Part shown: one piece after another, positions 24,502 through 32,111 of the stretch | Position numbering within the stretch: the first letter of the stretch is position 1 | Layout of the letters: each line of letters begins with the position of its first letter | DNA from: Candidatus Binatia bacterium | Lineage (GTDB): Bacteria; Desulfobacterota; Binatia; Bin18 | Length of the DNA stretch: 33,805 nt | Direction of reading: 5' to 3' | NCBI GenBank assembly: GCA_022824615.1 | Contig: JAJDZM010000199.1 | Span: forward strand, 1 to 33,805 | Notes under the pieces: model-generated | The model's input: only the letters and a program-made list of their open reading frames with translations | What the model was told of the DNA's origin: nothing | The model's database searches: none | Position numbers and translations under genes: made by a program

Positions 24502-27360
24502 CTACTCGGCGGCCCCTGTTGCTTCGCCCGCGGCCCGCATCTTGTGTTCCACGCGGGCAGTGGCTTGGTCCAGGACTTGGGCCGCGTTGGGGTTGGCCTC
24601 CTTGGCCCGTTGGAGCATGAGCAACGCATCCGCATAGCGTCCGACCTGCTCATAGGCAAACGCCAGGTTCGACAAATAGTTGAAATCGTCCGGTCTCGCA
24701 TTTACGGCCGCTTCGAGCGGGGCAAGCGCTTCTTCGTATTGCTCCAATTTCAGCAAGGTCACACCCAGCAACTCCTGCACAAACGGGTTCTCCGGTCGCA
24801 GGTGGGCGGCCAGACTCGCTTTGGGAAGGAGCGTGCTCGGATTCGAGGAATTGAGCAACTCCGCATAACGGGCACTCAGCAGATCCAGAAATTCCAGGGT
24901 GGTAATCTCGCGGTAATAGTCGATATCCTTATCGTCCGGGGTGAGGCGAGCGGCCTGGTCAACCTCACTGAGGGCCCGGTACGAACGTTCGAGCGGCTCG
25001 GCCGTACCCACCGCCTTGGAGCGCATGAAAAGGGCGCGGGCGAGCATGGTTGTCGGTTCAACCCCGTACTGCTCGGCCAAGCGGTCCGGATGAATATGGG
25101 GTAAGAGCCGGGCCAGGATAAAGGGCATGGTGCCGGCTATGCCCAACCGATTGAGTTCGGCAAACTCGACCGAGGTATGGTCGTCGGTCAGGAGCGGATA
25201 GTCATCTCTGACCAGGGTATCGATGCGTGGCCCATCAAAAATAATATACTTGAGAATATCCTGCCCGCGGGTGATACCGATCTCTTCCAGGTCGGCACGG
25301 ACCTCCGCGCTGAGCTGACTGAGGCGTTGATCCAGGACCGTGGGAGACAGGGAGAGGGGTTGTCTGGCTCCCACTAGCAGGGTGTAACGACTTGTGAACA
25401 GGAGTAGGGTCTCTTCGCGAAACACGCGTCGAAAGGTGTACAGCACCGACAGATAATCGGTCGGCGCCATATTGTGCAAAGGCAGCCACTGGACGTAGAC
25501 GCCGGTGTCGTTCAGTTTGTCATAGACCTGTTGGTAATACTCCAGCGTGTAGAGCATCCAGGACTCGGCTGCGGCCGGGTGGGTGGCGTCAGCGGTAATC
25601 GCGTCATAGCGATGGGGCGAGACTTTCAGATAATTCCGTCCGTCATCGGCAATCAGCGTCCAGTTCGTCCGTTCAACGACATTGCCGTTTTCGGCTCCAA
25701 AAAAATGCATGGCCGCGCGGACATCGGGAACAATGTCTACCGCCTCGACCGTCACGTCGTGTTTGGTCACCGCTCCCAAGGTGACCCCTCCGCCGACCGC
25801 GTTGACCAGAACCTGTTTGGGGTCGGGCTGGAGCAGCAGGGGCAGGTGGCCCAGCATCTTAAAGGTCGCGACGGCATCCCGATGGGTCGGCACCTCCTCG
25901 ATGCAGTTGATAAAGAGTTCTTTGATCTCCCCGACCTGGAAAACGGCCAGCGTTCCGGACACGCCCTCCCGATAGAACAGCAGCTCCCCTTCGATATTCT
26001 CAAAACGGTCGTACCATTTCATGAGCGTCAGTTCTTTTGGTACGAGCACGGCGACCACCAGGGTTGCGGCTGTGAGGAGGCCGCCCCAGGCGAGCCGAAG
26101 CGCACCATAGGGGCGGGTCATCAAAAGCAGGAGGAGACCGACACAGACCGACAGCAGAGCCAGGAAGACCATGCCCTGACTCAGCCCCAGCAGCGGAATC
26201 AGGACCAGACCGCCGCTGAGCGCACCACCCAGACTGCCGAAGGTATTGGCGGCAAAGACAACGCCGGCGGCGCTGTGTGGGGAATGTTTGGTCTGGTCGC
26301 GAAAAAGATCAACGAGCAGGGGGACAACAAAGCCCGAAGCGGTCGCCGGAATAAGAGTCACAACCGCGGCTGCGGCAAAACGGACCAGACCCAGGGCGAG
26401 CCAGTGATTACCGCCGAGCTGACGACTGAAGTCCAGGGTCACATCGTGGAGCTGGTTGAACAGCCCCAGTGAGACGAGAATGGCGCTCGCCCCAATCGCT
26501 TGAACGAGCAGAAACACCAGCGCCTTGGTTGGCTGGCTTGCGCGCGATGGCCCGCAGGCGGCATACAGCCACGCCCCCAGGGCCAGCCCCATCAGGATGT
26601 CGGCCAGCACAACCGAGAAGGAATAGGTGTTGTTCGATACCACACAGATCAGGGTCCGTACCCAGATGATCTGAAGCGCGAGACCCGTAAAGCCGGTGAT
26701 AAACGGAAAAAAGAGCAGCCTGACCGGGAGTGAGGATGTCTGCCCCGCGTGTTCGGGCTGTTCGGCAGGCTGGTCCGACTGTTTGACGGGCCGACGGGGC
26801 TGGGTCAGAGCGACCAGACAGATTGCCGCATTGATCGCGGTGGCGATCAGCGTGGTCTGAAACACGCCATAGGTCCGAATGAAAAAGACCCCGGCAAAAA
26901 ATGCTCCGAGCACGGAACCGGTGGTGTTGATCGCGTATAAGAGCCCGACCCGGCGTCCGGTCAGTCCTTCCTGAGCGACCTGCCGGGCCAGGGTGGGCAG
27001 GGTGAGTCCCATCAGTGTTGCGGGCAGCGCCAGAGCGAGCAGGGTAAGAACGATTTGCAGCGCAAAACTGCCGCCGGACGCAACATAGGCCAGGTCGATA
27101 ATTTTCAGCAGGAAGGGAAAAATCAGGGCGAAAACGCCGATCAATCCTTCTGCCAGACCATACACGACAAAGGGATGATAGCGGGACAAGCGGCGGCTTT
27201 GGCCGGCCATATAGCCCAGGGCAAGACCCAACATAAAGGCCGCGGTGACCACGGTGACGGCATAGGTCGACAGCCCGAATACGACGTGCAGCAGGCGTTC
27301 CCAGACCACTTCGTACAGCAGGGCGGTAAAACCGGACAGAAAAAAGAGAACGAGAATCAT
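24502..27360 (-). CDS. Fused membrane (MFS-like) / spermidine-synthase-like / TPR protein
   Basis: Predicted 952-aa protein in three parts. Residues 1-470 hold about 12-14 membrane helices of the MFS-like type seen in fused spermidine synthases (FFLSGFTALLYEVVWERLL at the start, GLALQIIWVRTLI mid-way). Residues about 490-710 are a polyamine-synthase (Rossmann methyltransferase-like) domain: AVGGGVTLG for the dcSAM/SAM site, VEAVDIVPDV, the DAITADATHP acidic loop and YTLEYYQQVYDKL. Residues about 830-940 are TPR-like helices (EEALAPLEAAVNARPDDF). The real substrate of these fusions is unknown; putrescine aminopropylation is only one possibility. It is the last gene of an apparent operon with the 2OG oxygenase (20-bp gap) and the SLC13 transporter. 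Confidence 0.87.
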   Translation of the reverse strand: MILVLFFLSGFTALLYEVVWERLLHVVFGLSTYAVTVVTAAFMLGLALGYMAGQSRRLSRYHPFVVYGLAEGLIGVFALIFPFLLKIIDLAYVASGGSFALQIVLTLLALALPATLMGLTLPTLARQVAQEGLTGRRVGLLYAINTTGSVLGAFFAGVFFIRTYGVFQTTLIATAINAAICLVALTQPRRPVKQSDQPAEQPEHAGQTSSLPVRLLFFPFITGFTGLALQIIWVRTLICVVSNNTYSFSVVLADILMGLALGAWLYAACGPSRASQPTKALVFLLVQAIGASAILVSLGLFNQLHDVTLDFSRQLGGNHWLALGLVRFAAAAVVTLIPATASGFVVPLLVDLFRDQTKHSPHSAAGVVFAANTFGSLGGALSGGLVLIPLLGLSQGMVFLALLSVCVGLLLLLMTRPYGALRLAWGGLLTAATLVVAVLVPKELTLMKWYDRFENIEGELLFYREGVSGTLAVFQVGEIKELFINCIEEVPTHRDAVATFKMLGHLPLLLQPDPKQVLVNAVGGGVTLGAVTKHDVTVEAVDIVPDVRAAMHFFGAENGNVVERTNWTLIADDGRNYLKVSPHRYDAITADATHPAAAESWMLYTLEYYQQVYDKLNDTGVYVQWLPLHNMAPTDYLSVLYTFRRVFREETLLLFTSRYTLLVGARQPLSLSPTVLDQRLSQLSAEVRADLEEIGITRGQDILKYIIFDGPRIDTLVRDDYPLLTDDHTSVEFAELNRLGIAGTMPFILARLLPHIHPDRLAEQYGVEPTTMLARALFMRSKAVGTAEPLERSYRALSEVDQAARLTPDDKDIDYYREITTLEFLDLLSARYAELLNSSNPSTLLPKASLAAHLRPENPFVQELLGVTLLKLEQYEEALAPLEAAVNARPDDFNYLSNLAFAYEQVGRYADALLMLQRAKEANPNAAQVLDQATARVEHKMRAAGEATGAAE

Positions 27361-27380
27361 ACCAGCCTTTATTGGGCCTC

Positions 27381-28088
27381 TTATTGAGAATTGTGGAAAA
27401 TAATGCCGAGAGTATAACGCTGCCCGGAGGTGACGGTGCTGAGGCCATGCCGGACGGTCAGACGATAATACCCGCGTGTGCCGCGCGCCGGGCGGTAGCG
27501 CGTGGCAAAGATAATACCTTGCCCTTGCTGCAGGGTGAGCGCAATACCGCGCGACTGCGCCCGGGGACGTTGTTCAACCAGCAGAAATTCCCCACCCGTA
27601 TAGTCGGTCTGCGGCCGGCTCAGACAGACGGTCATTTGCAGGGGAAAGGCGACTGGCCCATACAGGTCCTGATGTAAACAGTTGTAGCCGCCCTGTTCGT
27701 AATACAGGAGCAGGGGGGTCGGTTTGATCTGGCCGTGTTCCTGGCAGAGGCGTAAAAAACGCGCCAGCGTCGGGGGAAAGGGCTCGGGCTGTTTGAGGGC
27801 GGCCATCCAGCAATTCGCAATCCGGGCCAGGGGTGGATATGCCTGGGCTCTGAGGCGGGTGACGAGCCGCGGCAACGGGTCGGCAAAATACTGGTACTCG
27901 CCGACGCCGAACCGATGCTGAGCCATATTGACCCGCTTGCGGAACCGCGTGGTCTTGGCATACAGCCGGACGAGCGTCGCGCATTCCTGGGGTGTGAGAA
28001 CCTGAGGCGTTACGGCATAGCCTTGTGTCCACAGCGATTCTTCTATGGCCGGCCAGTCGAGCTGAGATATGCGTGTATGACTCGTCAT
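27381..28088 (-). CDS. 2-oxoglutarate/Fe(II)-dependent oxygenase (COG3826-like)
   Basis: Predicted 235-aa cytosolic oxygenase. The jelly-roll core has the facial triad HxD...H: His139 and Asp141 in CLHQDLYG, and His214 in RHGLSTV. Arg224 in GQRYTLGIIFH is placed to hold 2-oxoglutarate. The HGLSTVTSGQRYTLG pattern resembles a bacterial family distantly related to prolyl hydroxylases and AlkB. Substrate is unknown. ATG 28088 lies 6 bases after the stop of the SLC13 gene and 20 bases separate its end from the fused spermidine-synthase gene, so all three should share one mRNA. A dicarboxylate transporter upstream of a 2-oxoglutarate-using enzyme is suggestive but not proof of a link. Confidence 0.85.
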   Translation of the reverse strand: MTSHTRISQLDWPAIEESLWTQGYAVTPQVLTPQECATLVRLYAKTTRFRKRVNMAQHRFGVGEYQYFADPLPRLVTRLRAQAYPPLARIANCWMAALKQPEPFPPTLARFLRLCQEHGQIKPTPLLLYYEQGGYNCLHQDLYGPVAFPLQMTVCLSRPQTDYTGGEFLLVEQRPRAQSRGIALTLQQGQGIIFATRYRPARGTRGYYRLTVRHGLSTVTSGQRYTLGIIFHNSQ

Positions 28089-28094
28089 CGGCCT

Positions 28095-29663
28095 CTACCG
28101 CGGTACCCAATCTGGCAGGCTGTCCAGCCCGATCCCGAACGCCGGTACTCCAATCACATATAAAAGTCCGGTCAGGATCAGGATACTCAGGATATTGAGG
28201 CCGAAACCGGCCCCGAACATTTGTGGCAGGGTAACATGGCCGCTGGCAAAAATAATGGCATTCGGAGCAGTAGCGGTCGGCAGCATAAAGGCAAAGGAGG
28301 CCGCAAAGGTGGCGGGGATCATGAGCAGCAGCGGGTCAACCTCCAAGCCGGTCGCGGTGGCGGCGAGTACCGGCATGACCAGGGTTGTCGTGGCCGTATT
28401 GCTGGTAAACTCGGTCAGCCAGACCATCAGGGCGCAGACGGAGAAGATGGCGACAAAAGGGGAAACATCCCGAAGAAAAGACAGTTGAGAGCCGGCCCAG
28501 TTCGCCAGGCCGGAATGTCCCACGCCCTCGGCCAGGGCGAGGCTGCCACCGAGCAGGACCAGAATCCCCCACGGAATCTTGACCGTGTCATCCCAGGTCA
28601 GCAGGAACTCGCCCTTTTTTTGTCCGGACGGGACAAGAAACAGCAGGATGGCGGCCAATATGGCAACGGTCGAATCCTGGATATGATGCGGGTGGGGAAA
28701 CAGACTGGCCCAGCCGGGTAGGGACAGCGACCCGAAATCAATATCCTTCCTGAAAATCCAGAGCAGTGCAGTGGTCAGCGATAACAGCAACACGCGACGC
28801 TCTCCACCGCGTATGGGACCGAGGTCCTTGAGCTGTCGGGCTAAAAAGGCTTGGTTATCCTGCCAGCCGGCGCTCGACACCCGGAAATAGATATAGACCA
28901 GATAAAACCAGACGCTGACCACCATGAAAGCTGCGGTTGGTACGCCAAACAGCATCCACTGGAAGAAGCCGATATCCGGTGCGTCTGGAAAGAGCCTGGT
29001 AAACGCGCCCATGAACACGACGTTGGGCGGAGTGCCGACAGGAGTGCTCACCCCGCCGATCGAGGCGCTATAGGCCAAGCCGAGCATCAGGGCAATACCA
29101 AACCCCTGGGTGGTATCATAGCCCTGGCTCGCGGCATGATGCAGGACCGCCAGGGCGATAGGTAGCATGATAATGGTTGAGGCGGTATTGGACACCCACA
29201 TGGAGAGCAGGGCGGTCGTACTGAGAAAGCCGAGAATGAGCAACTGGGGCGAGCGGCCTATACCGGACAGAATCAGCAACGCGACCCGGCGGTGGAGCTG
29301 CCATTTCTCCATGGCGATGGCCAGAAAAAAGGCGCCAAAGAATAAAAAGACAATATGGTCGGCATACGCGGTCGAGACCTCATGTGCGCTCAAGATATCG
29401 AGCAGCGGAAACAGGACGAGCGGGACGAGGCCGGTGACCGTAATATGGGTGGCCTCGGTGACCCACCATGCCCCCATCAGGGCAACCACCCCCGCGGTGT
29501 GCCAGGCGGCCAAGCTCATATCCGCCGCCGGCTCGGTCAAGAGAAACAGCAGGAGCAGACCTATTCCGGTAAACAGGCCGATCACTTTGCGTCTGCTATA
29601 GACCGGCGGCTCGGACGGTGGAGCTTCTGATGGAGGAGCGTCTGTTGCCGTTGTCTGAGTCAT
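28095..29663 (-). CDS. SLC13/DASS family anion (dicarboxylate) transporter
   Basis: Predicted 522-aa inner-membrane protein with about 11-12 helices. The track ORF starts at 29765, but ATG 29663 is preferred: the upstream part would overlap the divergent cupin gene and is not membrane-like. A polar Pro/Ser-rich N-terminus is followed by helices. The two DASS substrate-site loops are visible: STASTII-like (SNTASTIIMLP) and SNTATTTLVMP, each with its partner GTPPN-type turn (GTPPNVVFMG and TAPNAIIFASG). The family moves citrate-cycle dicarboxylates, sulfate or other anions with Na+. The substrate cannot be read from sequence. First gene of the three-gene minus-strand operon; only 31 bp separate its start from the cupin start. 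Confidence 0.9.
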   Translation of the reverse strand: MTQTTATDAPPSEAPPSEPPVYSRRKVIGLFTGIGLLLLFLLTEPAADMSLAAWHTAGVVALMGAWWVTEATHITVTGLVPLVLFPLLDILSAHEVSTAYADHIVFLFFGAFFLAIAMEKWQLHRRVALLILSGIGRSPQLLILGFLSTTALLSMWVSNTASTIIMLPIALAVLHHAASQGYDTTQGFGIALMLGLAYSASIGGVSTPVGTPPNVVFMGAFTRLFPDAPDIGFFQWMLFGVPTAAFMVVSVWFYLVYIYFRVSSAGWQDNQAFLARQLKDLGPIRGGERRVLLLSLTTALLWIFRKDIDFGSLSLPGWASLFPHPHHIQDSTVAILAAILLFLVPSGQKKGEFLLTWDDTVKIPWGILVLLGGSLALAEGVGHSGLANWAGSQLSFLRDVSPFVAIFSVCALMVWLTEFTSNTATTTLVMPVLAATATGLEVDPLLLMIPATFAASFAFMLPTATAPNAIIFASGHVTLPQMFGAGFGLNILSILILTGLLYVIGVPAFGIGLDSLPDWVPR

Positions 29664-29694
29664 GTGAAAAGCTCTGCCCAAGACTGGAGGACAT

Positions 29695-30090
29695 ATGAAA
29701 ATCACCCGTTTTGTAGCAAGCGCGCCTGGCGGGTCGCAGTTCGAGGAGATTGATATCCCGATCACGAACGAGCGACAAGATGCCGAAGGTCACACTCTGC
29801 TCTTATCCAATACCTATACCTCGCCGGGAGTGTGTTTTGTCGATCTGCCCGAAGGGCTGAATCAGGATTGGCATCAGGCGCCAACGCGCCAAATCGTTGT
29901 GGTCCTGTCCGGGACGCTGGAGGTCACCACCACGGATAATCAGGTCCGGCAGTGGAGCACCGGCGAAGCGTTTATCGCCGCCGATGTCACCGGTCAGGGC
30001 CATAAAACGCGTACGCTCGGGGGACCGGCGCGAGTCATGTTTGCACCGCTGCCCGAGAACTTTTCCATGGAGAACTGGTCGGCGGGGTAA
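29695..30090 (+). CDS. Cupin-domain protein (131 aa)
   Basis: Predicted 131-aa single-domain cupin with a clear ribosome site (CTGGAGGACAT then ATG). The first motif is DWHQAPTRQIVVVLSGTLEV (a cupin-1 form with one His) and the second is GEAFIAADVTGQGHKTR, giving likely metal ligands His and Gln in the first motif and His in the second. The single-domain size fits small dioxygenase-like or isomerase-like cupins, but no substrate can be named. It diverges from the SLC13 operon with a 31-bp gap, so promoters must overlap the coding starts. A MITE-like repeat begins 38 bases after its stop. Confidence 0.8.
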   Translation: MKITRFVASAPGGSQFEEIDIPITNERQDAEGHTLLLSNTYTSPGVCFVDLPEGLNQDWHQAPTRQIVVVLSGTLEVTTTDNQVRQWSTGEAFIAADVTGQGHKTRTLGGPARVMFAPLPENFSMENWSAG

Positions 30091-30127
30091 GTCGAAACGT
30101 GGTGGCTTCCCACTGACCACCGTTCCA

Positions 30128-30228
30128 AACCCACCCCGGTCCTTCGACAAGCTCAGGACCACCCCTCCCGAGAGGGGAACTTTCCTATCCCCTCCTCGGA
30201 GGGGTGCTGCGTAGTGGCGGGGTGGGTT
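30128..30228. mobile_element. MITE-like element with 11-bp terminal inverted repeats
   Basis: AACCCACCCCG (30128-30138) is the exact inverse of CGGGGTGGGTT (30218-30228). Between them are CCTTCGACAAGCTCAGG, a sequence recurrent in many environmental genomes, and two perfect hairpins: CCCCTC-CCGA-GAGGGG (30162-30177) and CCCCTCC-TC-GGAGGGG (30189-30204). It is 101 bp long with no ORF. A target-site duplication could not be established by eye. It fills most of the cupin to SRPBCC gap. Confidence 0.6.
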
Positions 30229-30270
30229 CCTCCTTCCCCAGCAACAAGAGCCCGCGCAAATTTATAGCCA

Positions 30271-30753
30271 GTGACCATCATCCATACCTCCGAAAGCCGC
30301 TTGATCCACAGATCCAGGGCCCGCGTGTACGAGGCTGTCCTCGCCTTTGAAGACTATCCGCTGTGGTGGCCCAGGAAGTTTCATCCCCGGTTCCAGCCCT
30401 CTTAGTTGTCTGACCGGGACCAGGAACGGGTCGGCAACCGCCTCGCGTTTACCCCAGTACCCGGCGTCTGGACGGGCTGGGAAATCACCGAGGTAGTCCC
30501 CCTGGAGCAGATTCGGGTCGCCTATTTTCAGGGCTTTCATACCGGCTGGGGGGTCTGGAGATTTGCTCCGCAACAGGAAGATACCTTGCTCTCTTTTGAG
30601 ATGCGGATCGTACCTAAAAATCCATTCTACGGTCTGGTGTACAGATTAGCTGGGGTTCCCCGCAGGCACGCCGCCCATATGCAGGAGATATTCAGCGGTC
30701 TTGAGGGCTATCTGCAAGACCGGCCACTGGCGGAAGGGGGAGGGGCGAGGTAG
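30271..30753 (+). pseudogene. SRPBCC-type (polyketide cyclase/START-like) gene interrupted by an in-frame TAG
   Basis: The track lists only 30406-30753. The same frame extends upstream to GTG 30271 and reads VTIIHTSESRLIHRSRARVY, EAVLAFEDYPLWWP, then TAG at 30403-30405, then continues. The joined product (about 159 codons) fits SRPBCC proteins: an N-terminal RVYEAVLAFEDYPLWWP helix-loop, beta strands (NRLAFTPVPGVWTGWEITEV), a long C-terminal helix (RRHAAHMQEIFSGLEGYL). Ligand unknown. TAG is used as a normal stop elsewhere in this window (hydrolase, folD, DUF3237), so amber decoding is unlikely. This is probably a recent nonsense pseudogene or a sequence error. It lies among other relics, which supports decay. 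Confidence 0.65.
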
Positions 30754-30794
30754 GGGAGGTGTTCCGGGGCACCATTGCAGAGCTATTTGCGGTG

Positions 30795-30905
30795 GTGGTG
30801 TATGAAGTGACGTTTGCGGAGTGGGACGCCTGTGTGAGTGGCGGGAGCTGTGGACACCGCTCCTTGGTCAAAGGAATGTCTTGGGAAAGACGCCGTTACG
30901 TAGCT
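30795..30905 (+). pseudogene. Relic of a formylglycine-generating-enzyme (FGE-sulfatase) domain
   Basis: Reading frame 30759-30959 contains YEVTFAEWDACVSGGSCG, which is the start of the FGE-sulfatase/SUMF1 domain as seen in many bacterial proteins. A SWERRRYVA stretch follows where SWEDAxAYV is normal, but the intervening segment is short and the frame then leaves the family. About 37 codons are recognisable, with no active-site Cys region. The 3' end overlaps the stop of the minus-strand coiled-coil ORF by about 10 bases. It is judged a decayed fragment. Confidence 0.45.
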
Positions 30906-31192
30906 CCCTGCCGGATGGCGATGGCCTCGCGCAGGCCGTCAAGCAGCCCTTCGAGGTGAGCCATGCGCTCACGCAGTTCGGCGATTTGCTGCCCCAGGGC
31001 GGTGAACCGTTCGCTGAATTCCTGACGCTGGGCGGCGAGTTCCCGGCGGAGTTCGGTCTGTTCGGTATTGAAGTCCCGTCGTTGGGTGGCCAGTTCGGCG
31101 CGGATGGCTCGTTGCCCGCTCTGCATCAACCCGGCCAGGGTTGCTCCGACCGTTACGACAGCTATCAGAACGCTGATCAATTCAACACTCAC
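30896..31192 (-). CDS. Small membrane-anchored coiled-coil protein (98 aa)
   Basis: Predicted 98-aa protein. Residues 4-22 are one hydrophobic helix (LISVLIAVVTVGATLAGLM). The remainder is a continuous charged helix with heptad-like repeats (TELRRELAAQRQEFSERF, AELRERMAHLEGLLDGL), giving a long coiled coil. It starts with GTG 31192 without a good Shine-Dalgarno. There is no recognisable functional domain. It resembles the 85-aa protein at 2406 in style but with the membrane helix at the other end. Such proteins are common in environmental genomes and have no known role. The long heptad frame argues against it being chance. Confidence 0.6.
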   Translation of the reverse strand: MSVELISVLIAVVTVGATLAGLMQSGQRAIRAELATQRRDFNTEQTELRRELAAQRQEFSERFTALGQQIAELRERMAHLEGLLDGLREAIAIRQGAT

Positions 31193-31271
31193 GGTGACTC
31201 ACTATACCCACCAACGGGGAGGAGGGCAAGGAGTTGGATTTGTAGAGTAGGGAAGAAAACCCTCACCCCAG

Positions 31272-31292
31272 CCCTCTCCCTCAGGGAGAGGG
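31272..31292. terminator. Strong hairpin between coiled-coil ORF and GST gene
   Basis: CCCTCTCCC-TCA-GGGAGAGGG (31272-31292), a 9-bp perfect stem within a CCCTCACCCCAGCCCTC... motif that is widely repeated in bacterial intergenic DNA. It lies 18 bases past the minus-strand gst stop, so it may terminate that gene. Confidence 0.5.
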
Positions 31293-31310
31293 GGCGGAAC
31301 GGGTGAACGG

Positions 31311-31940
31311 TTACGCCTTGGCGCTCGGTCGTGCGGAAACGTCTGCGTGCCAGCGCTTGGTGTTGGTGTTGGCCTCGGGAATGCCCATCTTGGCAAAACT
31401 GGCAAAATCGACCACACACAGGGCGGTGATATCGGCAATCGTGTACCGTTCCCCGGCAATATAGGTGCTCTGGCTGAGCCGTTGTTCCAACCGCTCATAA
31501 AAACGCTCGACGCCGGCCTTCCCCCGGGCGGCCAGTTCGGGAATGGCCTGGACGTTCTCCAGACCGGGTAGCCCCCGGTTCTTAAAGGGGTCAAACGAGT
31601 TGCGGAACATTTCGCCCGTCGGATTGAGGCCGTCGAATTCCATATGGCGCTGCCACGACTCGATCTGGGCCTTCTCCAAGGCGTCCCGGCCCATGAGGTT
31701 CGGCTCCGGCTGCGTCTCTTCGATATAGCGACAAATCGCGACGGTTTCGTCGATACGGTTCCCGTCGTCGAGTTCAAGCGTGGGCAGCAGGCCGCGCGGA
31801 TTCACCGCCAGGTATTCCGGCTTGAGATTTTCCCCTTCGATAATACTGACCTCGGTCTTCGGAATATCGACCCCTTTTTCTGCCAGAAAAACACGCACCC
31901 GACGGGGGTTGGGGGCCATTTGGCAATCATACAACTTCAT
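31311..31940 (-). CDS. Glutathione S-transferase family protein
   Basis: Predicted 209-aa cytosolic GST. ATG 31940 is chosen over the track's 32117 because AAAGGAGATCAGC precedes it and the thioredoxin-like domain starts directly (MKLYDCQMAPNPRRVRVFLA). Residues 1-80 contain the glutathione site loop VNPRGLLPTLELDDG with its cis-Pro and the acidic DETVAICRYIEE segment. Residues about 90-200 are the helical domain, with the YTIADITALCVVDF N-capping box near 160-175. The catalytic residue near the N-terminus is not the usual Ser, Tyr or Cys in an obvious way. Function is probably conjugation or peroxide reduction of an unknown electrophile. Divergent from the DUF1329 gene with a 171-bp gap. Confidence 0.88.
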   Translation of the reverse strand: MKLYDCQMAPNPRRVRVFLAEKGVDIPKTEVSIIEGENLKPEYLAVNPRGLLPTLELDDGNRIDETVAICRYIEETQPEPNLMGRDALEKAQIESWQRHMEFDGLNPTGEMFRNSFDPFKNRGLPGLENVQAIPELAARGKAGVERFYERLEQRLSQSTYIAGERYTIADITALCVVDFASFAKMGIPEANTNTKRWHADVSARPSAKA

Positions 31941-32111
31941 GCTGATCTCCTTTCCTGTGGTGTAAAGACTGGGGAGAACAATAACCCTCCCAAACGAAGA
32001 TGCAAGTCCGGTCGGGCCGGACGCGGCAGCAGGTGGTCCTTTAGGCCGAGGCGCTGACGGGCTACAGTAAGAAAAAGTTGAACTGTCCGAACCTGTACGG
32101 AGGGGGAGAAG

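Noticed and set aside
25474-26472. 332-aa plus-strand ORF opposite the fused spermidine-synthase gene
   Set aside because: Shadow of a strongly supported gene; Gln/Gly-rich and without domain features.
26408-27448. 346-aa minus-strand ORF overlapping the fused membrane protein
   Set aside because: Alternate frame of the same strand; Arg/Ser-rich and lacks membrane helices expected there.
30271-30753. Pyrrolysine or amber readthrough at TAG 30403
   Set aside because: TAG ends several intact genes here, no pyl genes are seen, and SRPBCC proteins are not known to use pyrrolysine at this site.
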